The notes beneath the pieces were generated by a model. It did no database searches and was not told where the DNA came from. It worked only from the letters and a program-made list of their open reading frames with translations. A DNA stretch of 64,000 bases, taken from contig JAJIRX010000811.1 of the NCBI GenBank assembly GCA_023853785.1, positions 372,001 through 436,000 of the forward strand. The letters run 5' to 3'. Origin of the DNA: Psilocybe azurescens (taxonomy: Eukaryota; Basidiomycota; Agaricomycetes; Agaricales; Agrocybaceae). This document shows positions 52,870 to 64,000 of this stretch, one piece after another; the stretch's first letter is position 1, and each line of letters starts with the position of its first letter. A program made the translations under genes and the position numbers.

Positions 52870-55244
52870 ATGGTGAGTTTATTGTCGGCAATATATTCTG
52901 GGCTTACATGGTTTCCTAGAGCACATATAATGCAGGATACATAGCACTATCACCTCCAGACGAGGGGCAAGAGTGCCCACCTGCTCAAGAAGCGTGCACA
53001 CCCCTTCTTTCAACCGCGGATGCGAGCGTAAATGACGAGTCAAGGACGTTGCAAATACACGGAGGCACTTTCACCGTTCATCCAGCGACGCATAGCTATT
53101 CTTATGCATATGGGCCTAAAGGACTTGCTGGACTGCGACATAATAAATATGCGCTGATGTGTGCTTTCTTTGCTTCCATTGGCGGGTTGGAATTTGGTTA
53201 TGATCAAGGCGTGGTGAGTTTTATTTGTGACGTGATTAATCGCATATTAACGTGTTTAGATTGCGAACGTACTTGTAATGGAGGATTTCATGCGTAGATG
53301 GCCTGTAACGCCTCTTCAGAAGGGTATTATGAGTCAGTTTCTTTTTGAAGTCAATGCTACAGAAATTAATATTCATTCAGCTGCTGTTCTTGAGCTTGGA
53401 GCTCTCACTGGCGCCCTTTTTGCTGGTGTGTATGCAGATAGATATTCCAGAGGCAGAGCCATTGTTTTTGCTTGCGGTGCGCTGCTTTAACGTTTTCCAA
53501 GTGTTCATAAATATAAACATAAATGTCATACAGTCGTCTTCTGCATTGGATCTTCATTTCAATGTTTTGCCCAATCTCTCAGTCACATCTTCATTGGAAG
53601 GGCGATTGGCGGGCTTGGGGTTGGTGCGTTAAGGTGAGCTTCAAATGTGGTTAGGAAAGTATATCACAATTAAACATCCAAATAGCATGCTTTCTCCACT
53701 GTACATGGCAGAAATCAGTCCGCCAGAGGTGCGCGGCTCACTTATGGCTCTCGAGCAGCTTTCCATAGTCTTGGGTGTCGTGTTTGGATTCTGGACAGGA
53801 TTTATGACAAGAGAAAGTAAGATGTGAGGTGTTCGTTGAAGGACTTGGCTGATAGACGGTCGAACAGTTCCGAACTCGATGTCGTGGCGCATACCCCTTG
53901 GTATACAGCTCATCCCGGGTATAATTCTTGCAGCAGGATGCGCATTTCTTCCGCCGTCACCCCGCCTGCTGGTTCTACATGGCAAGTATGAGGAAGCACG
54001 TGCAAGTCTTGTTCGGCTACGACTACAAGGTGCCGAGCAAGATGACGGCGTTATGCTCGTGCAGTTGGAATTACTGGAAATGCGCGTTGAAACAACGCTG
54101 ATACAACGGACGCTACGGCGTGAGCTGGAGCTGGATGAAGGACAAGGGGTTAGTCCAGAGAAGAGCGGACTGGCGACAGAGTGGAAGGCTTGGAAGAAGT
54201 TGTTCCAGGCAAGGTATAGAGATCGGACGTGGATTGGAGTGTTGATCATGTTCTTCCAACGTATGTGGCGCATGGTTATCCCTTGAGCTTTGTCCATAAC
54301 CATCAAACGCTGTAGAATGGTCTGGAATCAATGCTCTCCTCTACTATGGGCCTACGCTGGTCCATTCCATTGGGCTTTCAGGGGACACCGTCGCGTTACT
54401 GGTCTCAGGTGGGATTGGCGTGGTGCAGCTGATTGCTGTTTTGCCCGCAATTGTGTGGATCGACCGGGTAGGGAGAAAGGTGCTACTGCGGGGTGGGAGC
54501 GTAGCGATGGCGGCATCACATCTAGGCATAGGCATACTGGTCAGTGGAAACGTCGATGTTGCTAACATCTTCGCTTACTCATACCAGGTGCTACTGTTTC
54601 AATCAAATTGGTCGGCTCACCCTTTTGCAGCTTGGATAGCAGTTGGGTGTGTCTTCCTTGATATATGTGGATGTGGCGATTGGCTTATATGTTTTTAGAG
54701 GGATATACACCTTCACTTTTGCTTATGGGATTTCCTTCGGTCCTATCGGTTGGGTTCTTCCCAGTGAAGTCTTTCCGCTTTCAATGAGGAGCAAAGGCGT
54801 TGCTCTGAGTACCGCTTCCAATTGGGTCAATAACTGTGAGCTATCATCAACTACACGAAAGGAATATATCATTGATGTTCGGTAGTCTTCATCGGTCTTC
54901 TGACACCTCTATTTGTGGACTTTTCAGCTTCGTAAGTTTTTTTATGGTTCTGATTTTGAACTCTCTTCTGATTTAGACTGCATCAGATTCACATTCTTCG
55001 TCTTTGCTGGTGCATGTATGCTTGCTTATTTTTGGGCTACGTATTTCGTCCCCGAGACGGCCAATGTTTCACTGGAAGAAGTTGATAAATTGTTCAAATC
55101 AGCGGCGGGTAGAGAAGAGGGACTGTTGAGAACTCAGGTGTGTTCTTCTTTCCTGTTGGTGTGCAACCTATCCTGAGATGTGCGTAGATCGAAGAAGAGT
55201 TAGGGCTGCGTGATCTGGTAAGGGAGTTAGGGGAGGAAAACTAA
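52870..55244 (+). CDS. MFS sugar-type transporter (SP family), intact
   Basis: 606-residue, 12-helix sugar/polyol proton symporter-type protein. Exons in full phase: 52870-52872, 52920-53213, 53260-53332, 53381-53476, 53534-53633, 53686-53816, 53856-54260, 54316-54587, 54643-54835, 54886-54931, 54987-55137, 55188-55244. Landmarks: IGGLEFGYDQGVV in helix 1, DRYSRGRAI, GRAIGGLGVGAL, PLYMAEISPPEVRGSL, SWRIPLGIQLIPG, PPSPRLLVLHGKYEEA, QQWSGINALLYYGPTL (the QQ-SG-N-YY motif of helix 7), DRVGRKVLLRGG, GISFGPIGWVLPSEVFPLSMRSKG and FVPETANVSLEEVDKLF. The first exon appears to be only the ATG, since no in-frame Met occurs in exon 2 before helix 1. Substrate (hexose, inositol or lactose-type) not determinable. 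Confidence 0.92.
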
Positions 55245-55525
55245 TGAAAGCTCTCGTCTCGTTACAAGTACTGTAAATGTGCGTGTCTCTCAGAAATTTT
55301 GTCAGAGAGTTGCAATGCGTGATCCGTCATTGATGATTCTTGTGATGATAACATGGATCTGAGGCGAGGTCTGTACTGCCCTCCAACTCGTTGAAGCATC
55401 AGGGCTTTATGTATGTATGTGTTTTATTTATTTATAATTGATCAACACGCGGTATGATGTTTGTCGAACAGATACCATTTCTACAGAGATCTTCTGAATA
55501 GGCATCATCTGCCATTATCCAACTT

Positions 55526-56360
55526 TTACCTCGGGTCTCCACCTATATGCATCTGCATGGGTGGGGCTTGTCCATACTTGACGAAAGAGTTATGTTCTTC
55601 GTTAGCGAAAGGAGTTATTTTTGTCAACAGCTTCTTTTCGCGTCGTCTTTTAAGGGCCCTGAAGACCATGAAACCGGATATTCCGTAGACGATACCGATG
55701 AAAAGAGCGATGGGTATTATGATCGAAAGGTTCGGGTGCGGCTTTCCGGTCAGACCTGTCGGTGAAGATCTGTACTGACTCTCGCCGCTGCTTCACCAGT
55801 GGCAGTAAGTATGATACAAATTAGAAGCAAGTTACTTGCAAGACGTACTTATTTGCTCCTGAAGTGGGCGTGGGCAGTACAGATACTATGGCAGACGCAG
55901 TTGGTGGGATACTTCCAGGATACAGTGGTGACGTTGTGATACCGAGCCTTGTCTGATGAAGGGCCTTGGTACGTGAAGATGTGACTGTACTCTTTGATGT
56001 ACTCTTCGAACTGTTCAAAGTAATAAATTCAATAAGTGGTGAAAAATCCGGTGTTGACGATACAGCCACAGTTGGTGAGGCACTCGGTGGCGAGTCTATG
56101 GCGAAACCGATCCCGGTCTGAAGAAACGTAGTAATAGTTGTTGTAGATATGACTGTTGCCGTTGTCCTTGAATTTATAACAATTAATGACTCTTTGGCGA
56201 AATGAATGGGTGCAACTAACGTAGCACGTATAATACTAGCATAAAGAGACGTAGTAGTGACTGCGCTTGTAATAGTTACTGTCTTCTTTGAATTCAGAAT
56301 GGTCGAGGGCTCTTTGGCGGAAGCCATGGGTGCATACTGGCGGTCCAAAACGGATTCCAT
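55526..56360 (-). CDS. Ser/Thr-rich single-pass membrane protein
   Basis: Two exons, 56360-55849 and 55769-55526, join in phase as GANKSSPTGLTGKPHP. The N-terminal 170 residues are Ser/Thr-rich and contain two related units (AKEPSTILNSKKTVTITSAV and AKESLIVINSRTTATVISTT), probably O-glycosylated. Then come a helix, LSIIIPIALFIGIVYGISGF, and the basic cytoplasmic edge ALKRRREKK, with a short tail ending IGGDPR. No signal peptide is visible at the ATG used, so a 5' exon may be missing. The plan resembles fungal wall-stress sensors without their WSC domain. Similar layout to 48185-48912. Function unknown. Confidence 0.55.
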
Positions 56361-56860
56361 TGGTCAAGATTGTGGAGTGAGTTTCTTAGAGCCTTCCTAA
56401 TAGTAATTCAACTCAAGTTTTATGTCACTAAATGGAGGAACAGACCTTTTATTGATGTTCAGATTACAGACAGGATCGGGCCCCAATAAATTGAAGGCTG
56501 ACGCTTATGAGTAAATTCCCCTGCTCAGCAGAGTTAACAAAGCGCTTAAGTTACTTGACACGAGAAGGTGGTAAGAACCAGGAAAGGGAGGATTGATGTT
56601 TATAAAGACTACCTCTGTCCGTGGTCGACTTTAAAATCTGCCACTAGATATCATGATCGTCACCTATCTATGTAGATTCCATCTTGAGACGCTTGACTGC
56701 TACAGTTACAGTCAGGTATTTATGGATCATAGAATCATTCTGAACTGTATCAATTGTGGTCGTAGGACCTCGAATTATATATGCATCGATGCAGATCCTC
56801 AGGTCGGAAGCTATCACCAATATTACCATTGCCGGCCACAAAGCTTTTCTTTGGTTGGTA
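56361..56860. other. Intergenic, pre-insertion flank of the LINE
   Basis: 500 bases with no supported gene. The LINE insertion site begins at 56861. Confidence 0.4.
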
Positions 56861-57660
56861 AGGTCAAGTCACAATTGCTGGGAGCAACGAGGAGGAGAAC
56901 GAGCCACAGAAACGGTCGAACACTTCTTATTCGAGTGTCGGGCTTTCAGAAGACTACGAAGCGAAATGTATCTCGAGCTCAAAACCGACAGTCCCAGCCT
57001 CGAGGAACTCACAACTAAACTAAACATGGCGAAACTGCTACTGAAGTACATTGCCCAAACAAAGCGCTTCAAATCCTACAACAACGGACTACAAGAAAGA
57101 AACCCCTCCGGATACGACGGCCAGGACGACAACTTGAACCACGACGATCAACAACTCCCAACCGACACCAACAATATGCCGATGGCAACATCAAGATAAG
57201 CCTACAACAAACTCGACCGCCCACCCAAGACCTACCGCTCGACCTCATCACTAACCTTCACCCAATCGCAAAGACGCAGCCACCGCTCGACTCGCTGAAA
57301 CCCACCCAAAACACAGAACATCCGCAGACGAGAACCGAGCACCGATACGGTCACAAGTGCCATCCAAGTAATTGGACGGGCGCGCTGGAGCAGAAAAGAT
57401 AAGGAAGCGAAAATACCACGTAGGATAGAATCTACAAACTCACCAGCTTAAGAGGTGGGCCCCAAACGGCAGAGGAACTGCCGGGCCCAGCAGGGGGAGG
57501 TGAGGGCCCTCTGAGGCGCTGAGGGCGACCAAAGACGAAAGCGGCGAGGGGTCCAGGTAGCCTGGACCAAAATCTTGTATAAGTAGTTATAAAGCCAAGG
57601 CAGGGGACCGCCCCTTAGAGGCTATAAAATAACAAAAAAAAAAAAAAAAAAGGTCAAGTC
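56861..57660 (+). mobile_element. 5'-truncated LINE (non-LTR retrotransposon) with target-site duplication
   Basis: A 780-base element lies between two perfect copies of aggtcaagtc (56861-56870 and 57651-57660), a 10-base target-site duplication. It ends in a poly(A) tract of 17 A (57634-57650). The 5' part (to 57199) encodes the last about 105 residues of a reverse-transcriptase polyprotein, with the His-Cys stretch TETVEHFLFECRAFRRLR and KLLLKYIAQTKRF. A 430-base 3' untranslated region follows. Truncation at the 5' end and poly(A) at the 3' end show target-primed reverse transcription. The perfect duplication and long A tract suggest a young insertion. It sits in non-coding sequence. Confidence 0.93.
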
Positions 57661-57897
57661 GACATGTTGATGATCGAAACGGGAATGATATGGTGAAATT
57701 TAAAGTTACCGTCATTTACCATAGAAGTAAGGCCACACAGTGATAGGAGCAGAATAAATGGTCGTAAATTTTGTGGCAGCTATATCACGAAGGAATATGA
57801 CAAGGTACGTAAAAAGTATTATAACGAACAGTATAGAAATAGAAATGTCCACGTGAAAACGAAAAGACAAGGAAGAGAAGTAAATCTAAAAAAGGAG
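57661..57897. other. Intergenic between LINE and FAS1 gene
   Basis: Short AT-rich sequence, includes the 3' end of the FAS1 transcript. Nothing else seen. Confidence 0.4.
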
Positions 57898-59787
57898 TTA
57901 CACAACGAGAAGGACCAGGCCGGAGATGATTGAAATTGCGAAAGAGTTCACGACATACTCTGCGGCCGATGATTGAAGTCCTGGACTTTTGGCTAGAATT
58001 CTGGAGCGAGCACCTGTCGCTGTCGCAGTGACTGTGCTTTCACCCCCTCCTCCCCCGGTTGATGTCTCGCTTGCAGTGCTTTGAGTCTCCGAGGAGGAAG
58101 ATGATTCTGAGGAAGAAGAAGAGGAAGACTCGGTAGATGATGATGAGGATTCTGAAGAGGATGCAGAGGTTGCGGATGAAGTCTGAGTCATAGTCGCCGA
58201 TCCTGCACCGATGACCCCTATGGGTCCAGTCTCGGTCGTGCTGATTGCGGCCTCGGAGGTGGCGGATTCGTAGCTGTATGCATATGAACGTTAGCAAGTG
58301 AGAAATAACACCGTAAGTTAATAGGAACATACGCATCACTTGCTGCAGACGTATCCACAGACTCAACCAGCAGAACGCGGTCGATGATATGGGCAACACC
58401 GTTTTCGAGGGAGGACATCAGGGCGCACGATCTGAGCGGTTGATCCATTGGCGCCGGATACAAATAGACCGGTGTCGTTCCTGGAGAAAGTAAGAGGTTC
58501 GCCTGCTGCGGTAACGGCTTGGGAGTTATTGGCTATCTGCGTGGAATATAAAGTCGTTCCGTTGATGAACTGAAAATGAAGAGAATATGTATCAGCGAAA
58601 GTTAAGATCTAGAGAAGAGGCCTACGTGATTCTGAACCAGATTTGCCTGAGCAGACTGGTTGCTTTGCAATCCCTGCAGAGTCTGATTCACTTCCGAAGT
58701 GAACGCCTCGTCCTCGGGAACAAATAGAGTGATGCCTCGAGCCGTTTGAAGAGCTTCGAGTGCTGTGGCGTTGGTACCGTTCTCGGTGGGGACTTGAACG
58801 GACGACACCAAGGTCTGCGCGGCGGTTGCGTTGACGGCGCTGAGAGCGGTGGTGAGATTGCCAGGAGGGATAAGAACACCGTTGATCCCGTTGATGAAAA
58901 GATTCTTCCAGGTCGTAGCGTTAACAACAGTAATGTTCTGACTGGAAAGGCTAACAAAATCAGCGTCAACATATCATTGAGGAGATCATACAGAAAGAAT
59001 GAAACACGCACGCTTGATTTAGAATCGTAACATTACCGTTCTCTTCGCTTCTCGTCCAAGCTAGAACTTGACTCTTGTTGCCTTCGAGGTGGACCAGATC
59101 GGAGGCGTTGAGAAGAGTGCGACCGATAGTGACGTTTGGCCAAATGCCAGCGTAGGGTTGTGGAGATGACCCGCCGCCGCCAGAACTGGAGTTGCTGCCT
59201 CCTCCCTGATCTTGACGTCCGAAAAGTCCTCCAAATAATGCAGCGGTAGTGGCAGTGGCAGTCTCGGTGGCGGTCGCAGTCGAATCCGTAGTTTGCGATT
59301 CCGAAGACGATGTTGAGGTTTCCGATGAGCTTTGAACCGATGACGATGATGTTGCTCCTCCCGCATCACCTCCGGAAGAGGTGTTAGTGTATGAAGTATT
59401 TTGGAAATTGCCGTTAACAAAGTGGTAGGAAAGATACTCCGCGAGAAGAGTAGTATTACTCGAGATTTGGGAGGACACGTTTTGAACTGAAGTCAGATTG
59501 AGCGACGGCATCTGAAAATTAAATGGATACTTACATGCTTGGTTGTCGGGAGCGAATACCGTATAGTTCTTCCCACTCGACAGTTCGGCGAAGAGGGCTT
59601 GAGCGGGGGTAGTGTCATTCACCTGCGTCAGAACAGTCGCAAGCTGGGTAAAACCCGCGTCTTGAAGAGCTTGTACGCATTCCTGGAGATACGAAGACGA
59701 GTTCGAGCCCTGATCTTGACCAAGAGCAGGAACAAATAGAGATATTAAAGGGAGAAGAAGGGAGAAAGGACGACTTGAGGAACGCAT
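57898..59787 (-). CDS. Fasciclin (FAS1) domain protein, GPI-anchored type
   Basis: Secreted surface protein. Exons: 59787-59012, 58941-58626, 58569-58333, 58273-57898. The start at 59787 gives a signal peptide (MRSSSRPFSLLLPLISLFVP). FAS1 domain 1 runs from LQECVQALQDAGFTQL through NYTVFAPDNQAC and YLSYHFVNGNF to NVTIGRTLL and QNITVVNATTW, interrupted by a Ser/Thr-rich loop of about 60 residues. Domain 2 includes GITLFVPEDEAFTSEV, FINGTTLYSTQIANN and NGVAHIIDRVLLVES. A Ser-rich stalk and the tail SFAISIISGLVLLVV suggest GPI anchoring. One base is in excess at the G3 58409-58411, just before ENGVAHIIDRV. FAS1 proteins act in adhesion and wall organisation in fruiting fungi. Confidence 0.9.
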
Positions 59788-60937
59788 TTTGGACGTAGAA
59801 AAAACAACAACGAATAAGGATCCTGGGGAGCTCCGAAAAAGAGAGAAAGGGAATGATTCCAAATGGTAAAGATGAGAAGAATTGAAAAGTAACGCTTATA
59901 TAGTCTTGGAGCTTGTGGTTCAGAATGTCCTAGACCGGGGAGTTGTTTGACCTTTGTCAAAGCTCTGGGCAATGACATGTGCTTACTCCATCCGGGGGAG
60001 TGTTGGTCCAAGCATACAATCAGACTCGATACTGTCCCAAACGTCGGCAAGATAGCATTATCTCGAGAAATTTGGCCCGAATGACATCAAAGGACGCCTA
60101 AAAATTGCGGATTGCCGTGAAATATGCCGTGTTTGAGAACAGAGGGAAGAGGGTGCTCTAAATCAAGAAGGCTCCAACAGACAGTGATTTTAATGCCAAA
60201 TATGACCTAAGGAAGAGATTCCGGACGATTTGTCAGTGAGAAAATACGAAACCTTCATCATGTTGCTAGCAAACTCTTGGGCATAATGTTAAACACGGCA
60301 TCGACTTTGAAACCTATGACTGCAAAGGGCTCGTATTTGTCACTAGGTCTGTGGTAATCTGTAGTCAGACATTAGACTCATCCGATGAACGGTTCATCGC
60401 TGGATACGAGAGGCAAATAACTTGCTAGGCGCTTCGTCCAAGCTGGGTAGCGCAGCCAGCCACCGTTAAGACCTTGGCCAACGAGGGAGCGATCCAAATG
60501 TTTAGTTATCGAATCCCACAGATTTTAAAAACATTAATTACCTGGTAAGTGTTCCAGGTACACCGATCGCTCGATTGCATTTTGGAGTAGGAGCTGCGGC
60601 TGAACCACTGGGTCCAGTGCGCACTGCGCAGAAAGGAGGTTTGACAACGTGATCACCGATTTTGCAGTATTATGATTCAGAGATACATAGTCCGTTAGAT
60701 TGTAGAGAGCATCATGTTGGGTATGATAGGACAGCGTGTCTGTTCAATATAGAAAAGAAAATTCATCATGAGCGCTTGATGAACGACTGCCACCTCAGGT
60801 CAGCGTTCAAGGCAAGTTTTTAAGGTGGAGCTTAAATAAATGCGGTAGCAATCAATAGGATTTTGACATTACGTAAGTTTCTTTTGCGGCACAGCGCCAG
60901 CACACTTCTTAAGCTTGTCCTCAACTTTCACTACAAA
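59788..60937. other. Divergent intergenic region, 1.15 kb
   Basis: Between the FAS1 start (-) and the small gene at 60938 (+). No coding exon. Contains both promoters. Confidence 0.4.
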
Positions 60938-61241
60938 ATGGCTCGCCGCACTACGACTTCTGCTCAACCATCGTACCTGCCGCATCCTCAGCATGGTCAA
61001 GGTGCTTTGACTGACCCCAATGAGTCTGGCTTTTCGAGGTAAGACCACAATAAGTATTCGCAATACGTCGCGGAACCTAATAACAGTGGACGCCACCCAT
61101 CTTTTTCACAGATTCTTGCGCACAGAGGTCTTTGCACCTGAAAAGCTTCCCGGAAATATTAGCATCGCATCTGCTCTTGGCGTCTTCTTTGGAGGAATTG
61201 TGTTTATCAGGACATGCGGAGACTATCTCGTTACTGCATGA
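60938..61241 (+). CDS. Small single-pass membrane protein, 76 residues
   Basis: Two exons, 60938-61038 and 61112-61241, in phase. The N-terminus is polar (MARRTTTSAQPSYLPHPQ). After RFLRTEVFAPEKLPGN comes one helix, SIASALGVFFGGIVFIRT, and a short tail GDYLVTA. The LPGN step before a Gly-rich helix and the short polar tail recall small mitochondrial outer-membrane (TOM-type) subunits of fungi, but this is a guess from layout. The gene is easily missed because each exon is short. Frame intact. Confidence 0.65.
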
Positions 61242-64000
61242 GTTGGAGCAGTCTTCAGGTTACAGGACTTGAACTGGAACTGGAGTAAAATAATGGTTTG
61301 GTTCGTTCTTATTTAACTTGTCGATATATCATCCCGCATTTCTGATTTTCTCCCCTCCCCATACAGCGTGCTACTGTACCTCCTTAGCCCACCCCCATAT
61401 ATTAACACGCTAAAAATCTACATAATGACATACTTTCGTGGTTTACTATGCTCGATCAACTCCAAAGGGGGATTTAGACGCACGTTCGTGTTCGCTTCAT
61501 TGCAGATGCTGAAGTTGGCCTTATTTTCGCAGAGTCGTCCTAGTCGGAAATCATATATCGGGTTATGAGTTCGCAGCTGCATATGGACCACACAGCGATT
61601 TTTCTAAAGTATTTACATGATTACTGTTGGATTATCCCGCGAATCACTTCCGTCATTCTCGCGTGGAGTTTTCTCAAGAAGTATCCAAAGACTGTTCAAG
61701 GGTGTAAACACCCACCTCTCCGGATGCGAACGCTTGATCACAGTACGTCCCTACACTGCCACCGAGAAATGGATACAGTTGCTTATTTTGTCGTTTTAGC
61801 TCGTATCTATAAATGCTGGGGAGTTTTTATGTGAATTCACACCATGGCAGCTATGCGAAGTCCTCGTAACCTTTAGGCCTTTGCCTGTTCTTCTGATGGT
61901 ACATTCCTATACTTACATGTTAATTCCAACCGACGCGGTGTTCCCAGCCTCCACCGACGCTAAAAGGATCATGGCGATTATCATTCACACTCGGAAGCAG
62001 CCTAAATTATTTATCGTCGCTGGGGGAATCTGAATTCACGATTTCGCACATGACGTTCGATGGGGCTTCTATCTATCCATTGGCTTTATCATGTGAGCAT
62101 CTTCTCTCAACGTATGAGGTCAAATTACGTCCAAATAATTGACGAGAGCTTGAAAGCCGCGTTTGTTAAAGCCGCATAGTTTCTCAGTGGCTGAGGCTGT
62201 ACTCGAGTACAACAACGAACTGACTGTCCATGGTCGATACCGAAAAGACGATGTTTATTTCGGGCAACGCTTATTTTCTTTTTCTCTCACACGCTTACTT
62301 GAACCCTAGAACGCGTCTTATAACACGCTGCCCAAGTTCGTACAGAATCCACACACAAAGCTTGAAGACCGGCGATCCTTTCAGGGTCGAGAGGATCATG
62401 AATACGCTCCTCATCCCGAATTGAACCATGGTGCGAGTTTTGACCCAGGAACTCTGTATCTTCCCCGGTCACTGGGCTCCACTGAAGCTGTGCGGTGGCT
62501 GGTTCTAGCTTTGTTTCGTTTCTGGGACACTCTTCTAAATCTTCCTCATCCTCGTAATATACTTGGAAGAATAAGGGTGGATTTACGAATGCTTACGAAC
62601 TTTCTATTGTATCAGGAGGCTGTACATACCATGGGGTGTCTTTTAATTTGCACACTTGCAGCAAAAGTCGCAACCAGAAAAATCCAATGTCTGGGTGGTA
62701 TCTAATCACCTGTTCCGGGAACTTGGAAAGAAGCCACACAAATCTCGAAGAACGGTGCGGTTGTGAAGGTTGGCATTAATTTTGGTAAGAAATATTTCAC
62801 CCTAAGTAAATTTTGGCTGTCTTTCTTGTCATATAATACAGAATAGATTAAAAGCGCTCTATTGAAGACGTTCCCGGTCCAGAATAGAATAGTAGATCAC
62901 TATTTTTACTTCTACGGCAAGAGTATTGCCAATTGTACAAGTTCGACTGCGAAAGCCAAGACTGCGAACTCCGAAGGTCTTAAGCCTGGGGTACAAGCAC
63001 GTTTCGCGGGCCACTCGTGATAAACAAGTGTGTTTTGACAGGTTCTGACAAAGTCCCTCTCTTAAGGAGACATAAGAATAGAACCAGGAGATCTGCCCTG
63101 TGGTTGCATCAACTTCGGTATGCACGAAAAGGCGAGGGATTTGGGGCTCGGACGGTGGAAGGATCTGAACCCACAAAAGAAAAGGTAGGATTCCTTTGTG
63201 CCAAATCCAGCGCAGTATCTGACCACATTTACCAGGCTGTAACAGGTTATATCAGGCCTTATCCCTCGCCGAGGCAGAAGATCAACGGATGATGAGGAAG
63301 AGTACGACATGACATCTATCAGAAGTTATCATATTGATGCCACAGTCCCGGATTTGCTCAGCCAAGGAGAGCCGCGATTTACTCCACTTGGATATCTTGT
63401 GTTCCATTTTGCTCATATGATATGGATTGTCTTAAGGAAGTAAGTAGCCTCCTGTGGTCTTCTGGTGAATGCAGCCGACGAGTTTCGAGGGCTCTCTCTA
63501 TTTTTCACTCCCTTCCGTTTTATAATAACCTCACTGCGAACATCGGGTTAACCAGCGTCCTTTTCGACAGGTAACTTCTTAGATCTCATCTTTCAACTGT
63601 GGCGTTCGACGAGAGCCAGCGTCTCACTTGTAAATCTAAAGATAACTTGATTCAAGTTGATCGGCATCAACGAGCAGACGACATATCAACGCGACTTGAA
63701 GGACATATAGGCAATTGTTCGTTGCATATGATCACTTCATGTGGAACGCAGGTTCGTCTGGGTTCGTACAGAAAGAAGAACATCTATGAGGTATCTCGAC
63801 ATCGTAGCAAATTATTTTCATTTTTATAATTCCCCACAGCACTCGACAAGGACCGAGACGAGAACTCAAGAGAGCACGACGAGTCACTTTGCTAGGTATC
63901 GCGGGCAATGAAGACAAACGTTCAATAACTCTGTATTTAGCGTCTATGAAGAAGATCTACCGGTGAATTTGATGGCGGAATAACACTGTGTACAGGCGTA
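61242..64000 (+). other. Eroded coding fragments, no intact gene
   Basis: Several plus-strand pieces have coding character but are broken by stops and frame changes. Examples are HPELNHGASFDPGTLYLPRS followed by VRWLVLALFRFWDTLL (62420-62550), IRSYHIDATVPDLLS and LGYLVFHFAHMIWIVL (63310-63440), and NLIQVDRHQRADDISTRL with SLHMITSCGTQVRLG (63640-63790). No splice set joins them and no family was recognised. It may be one decayed gene running off the window end, or several. Confidence 0.4.

Noticed and set aside
52869..53050. TTG at 53049 as start of the sugar-type transporter
   Set aside because: The frame is open well upstream and joins an ATG exon with good splice signals; a non-ATG start is unnecessary.
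56756..57199. Plus-strand open frame of 147 codons treated as one gene
   Set aside because: It crosses the LINE junction at 56870/56871, so its first third is host flank and the rest is the end of the retrotransposon protein.

Overview
The window is nuclear DNA of a mushroom-forming basidiomycete (Agaricomycetes). The evidence is genes split by many 45-66 base GT-AG introns, families expanded or nearly confined to this class (DUF6535, DUF6533, F-box proteins with the N-terminal LPPEI motif, NACHT STAND proteins with their typical N-terminus), and a plant-matter secretome (AA9 polysaccharide monooxygenase, two aryl-alcohol-oxidase-type GMC oxidoreductases, a GPI-type fasciclin protein). No bacterial-type operon, CRISPR array or tRNA was seen.

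Layout. 0-3 kb: TPR protein. 3.3-12.3 kb: housekeeping block of UTP7/WDR46 (-), NAT9 acetyltransferase (+), a large ZZ-type zinc-finger protein (-) and a DUF1917/UPF0696 protein (+). 13.3-18.2 kb: F-box protein, a broken small membrane-protein gene and an intact 12-exon MFS drug-type transporter. 18.2-20.6 kb: gene-free, with a minisatellite and a perfect palindrome. 20.7-21.7 kb: AA9 LPMO. 23.3-33.5 kb: type II HAD dehalogenase, two tandem GMC oxidoreductases and a CmcJ/AsaB-type oxygenase. 33.9-45.1 kb: large inverted duplication whose arms each carry a DUF6535 membrane-protein gene (left intact, right broken) around a spacer with a TauD-type dioxygenase and a secreted GPI-type protein. 45.4-51.7 kb: NACHT protein, Ser/Thr-rich membrane protein and DUF6533 seven-helix protein. 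52.9-55.2 kb: intact 12-exon sugar-type MFS transporter. 55.5-59.8 kb: second Ser/Thr-rich membrane protein, a 5'-truncated LINE with target-site duplication, and a FAS1 protein. 60.9 kb to the end: a 76-residue membrane protein, then eroded sequence.

Sequence quality dominates interpretation. Many genes are intact except for single-base shifts, mostly one base short in runs of 4-6 identical bases (TPR, AA9, HAD, both GMC genes, CmcJ, TauD, NACHT, FAS1 and others). Because essential housekeeping genes are hit too, uncorrected homopolymer error is the simplest reading, so only genes with additional damage (the right DUF6535 copy, the LINE, the last 2.7 kb) are called truly broken.

Functionally, 20-43 kb is a run of oxidative genes (LPMO, two FAD alcohol oxidases, two unrelated Fe/2-oxoglutarate oxygenases, a dehalogenase). 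It could be a lignocellulose-attack neighbourhood or a small catabolic or tailoring cluster without a core synthase. The inverted duplication, NACHT gene, DUF6533 gene and LINE mark the right half as accessory, rearranging sequence. Coordinates are exon-aware estimates from reading splice sites by eye.
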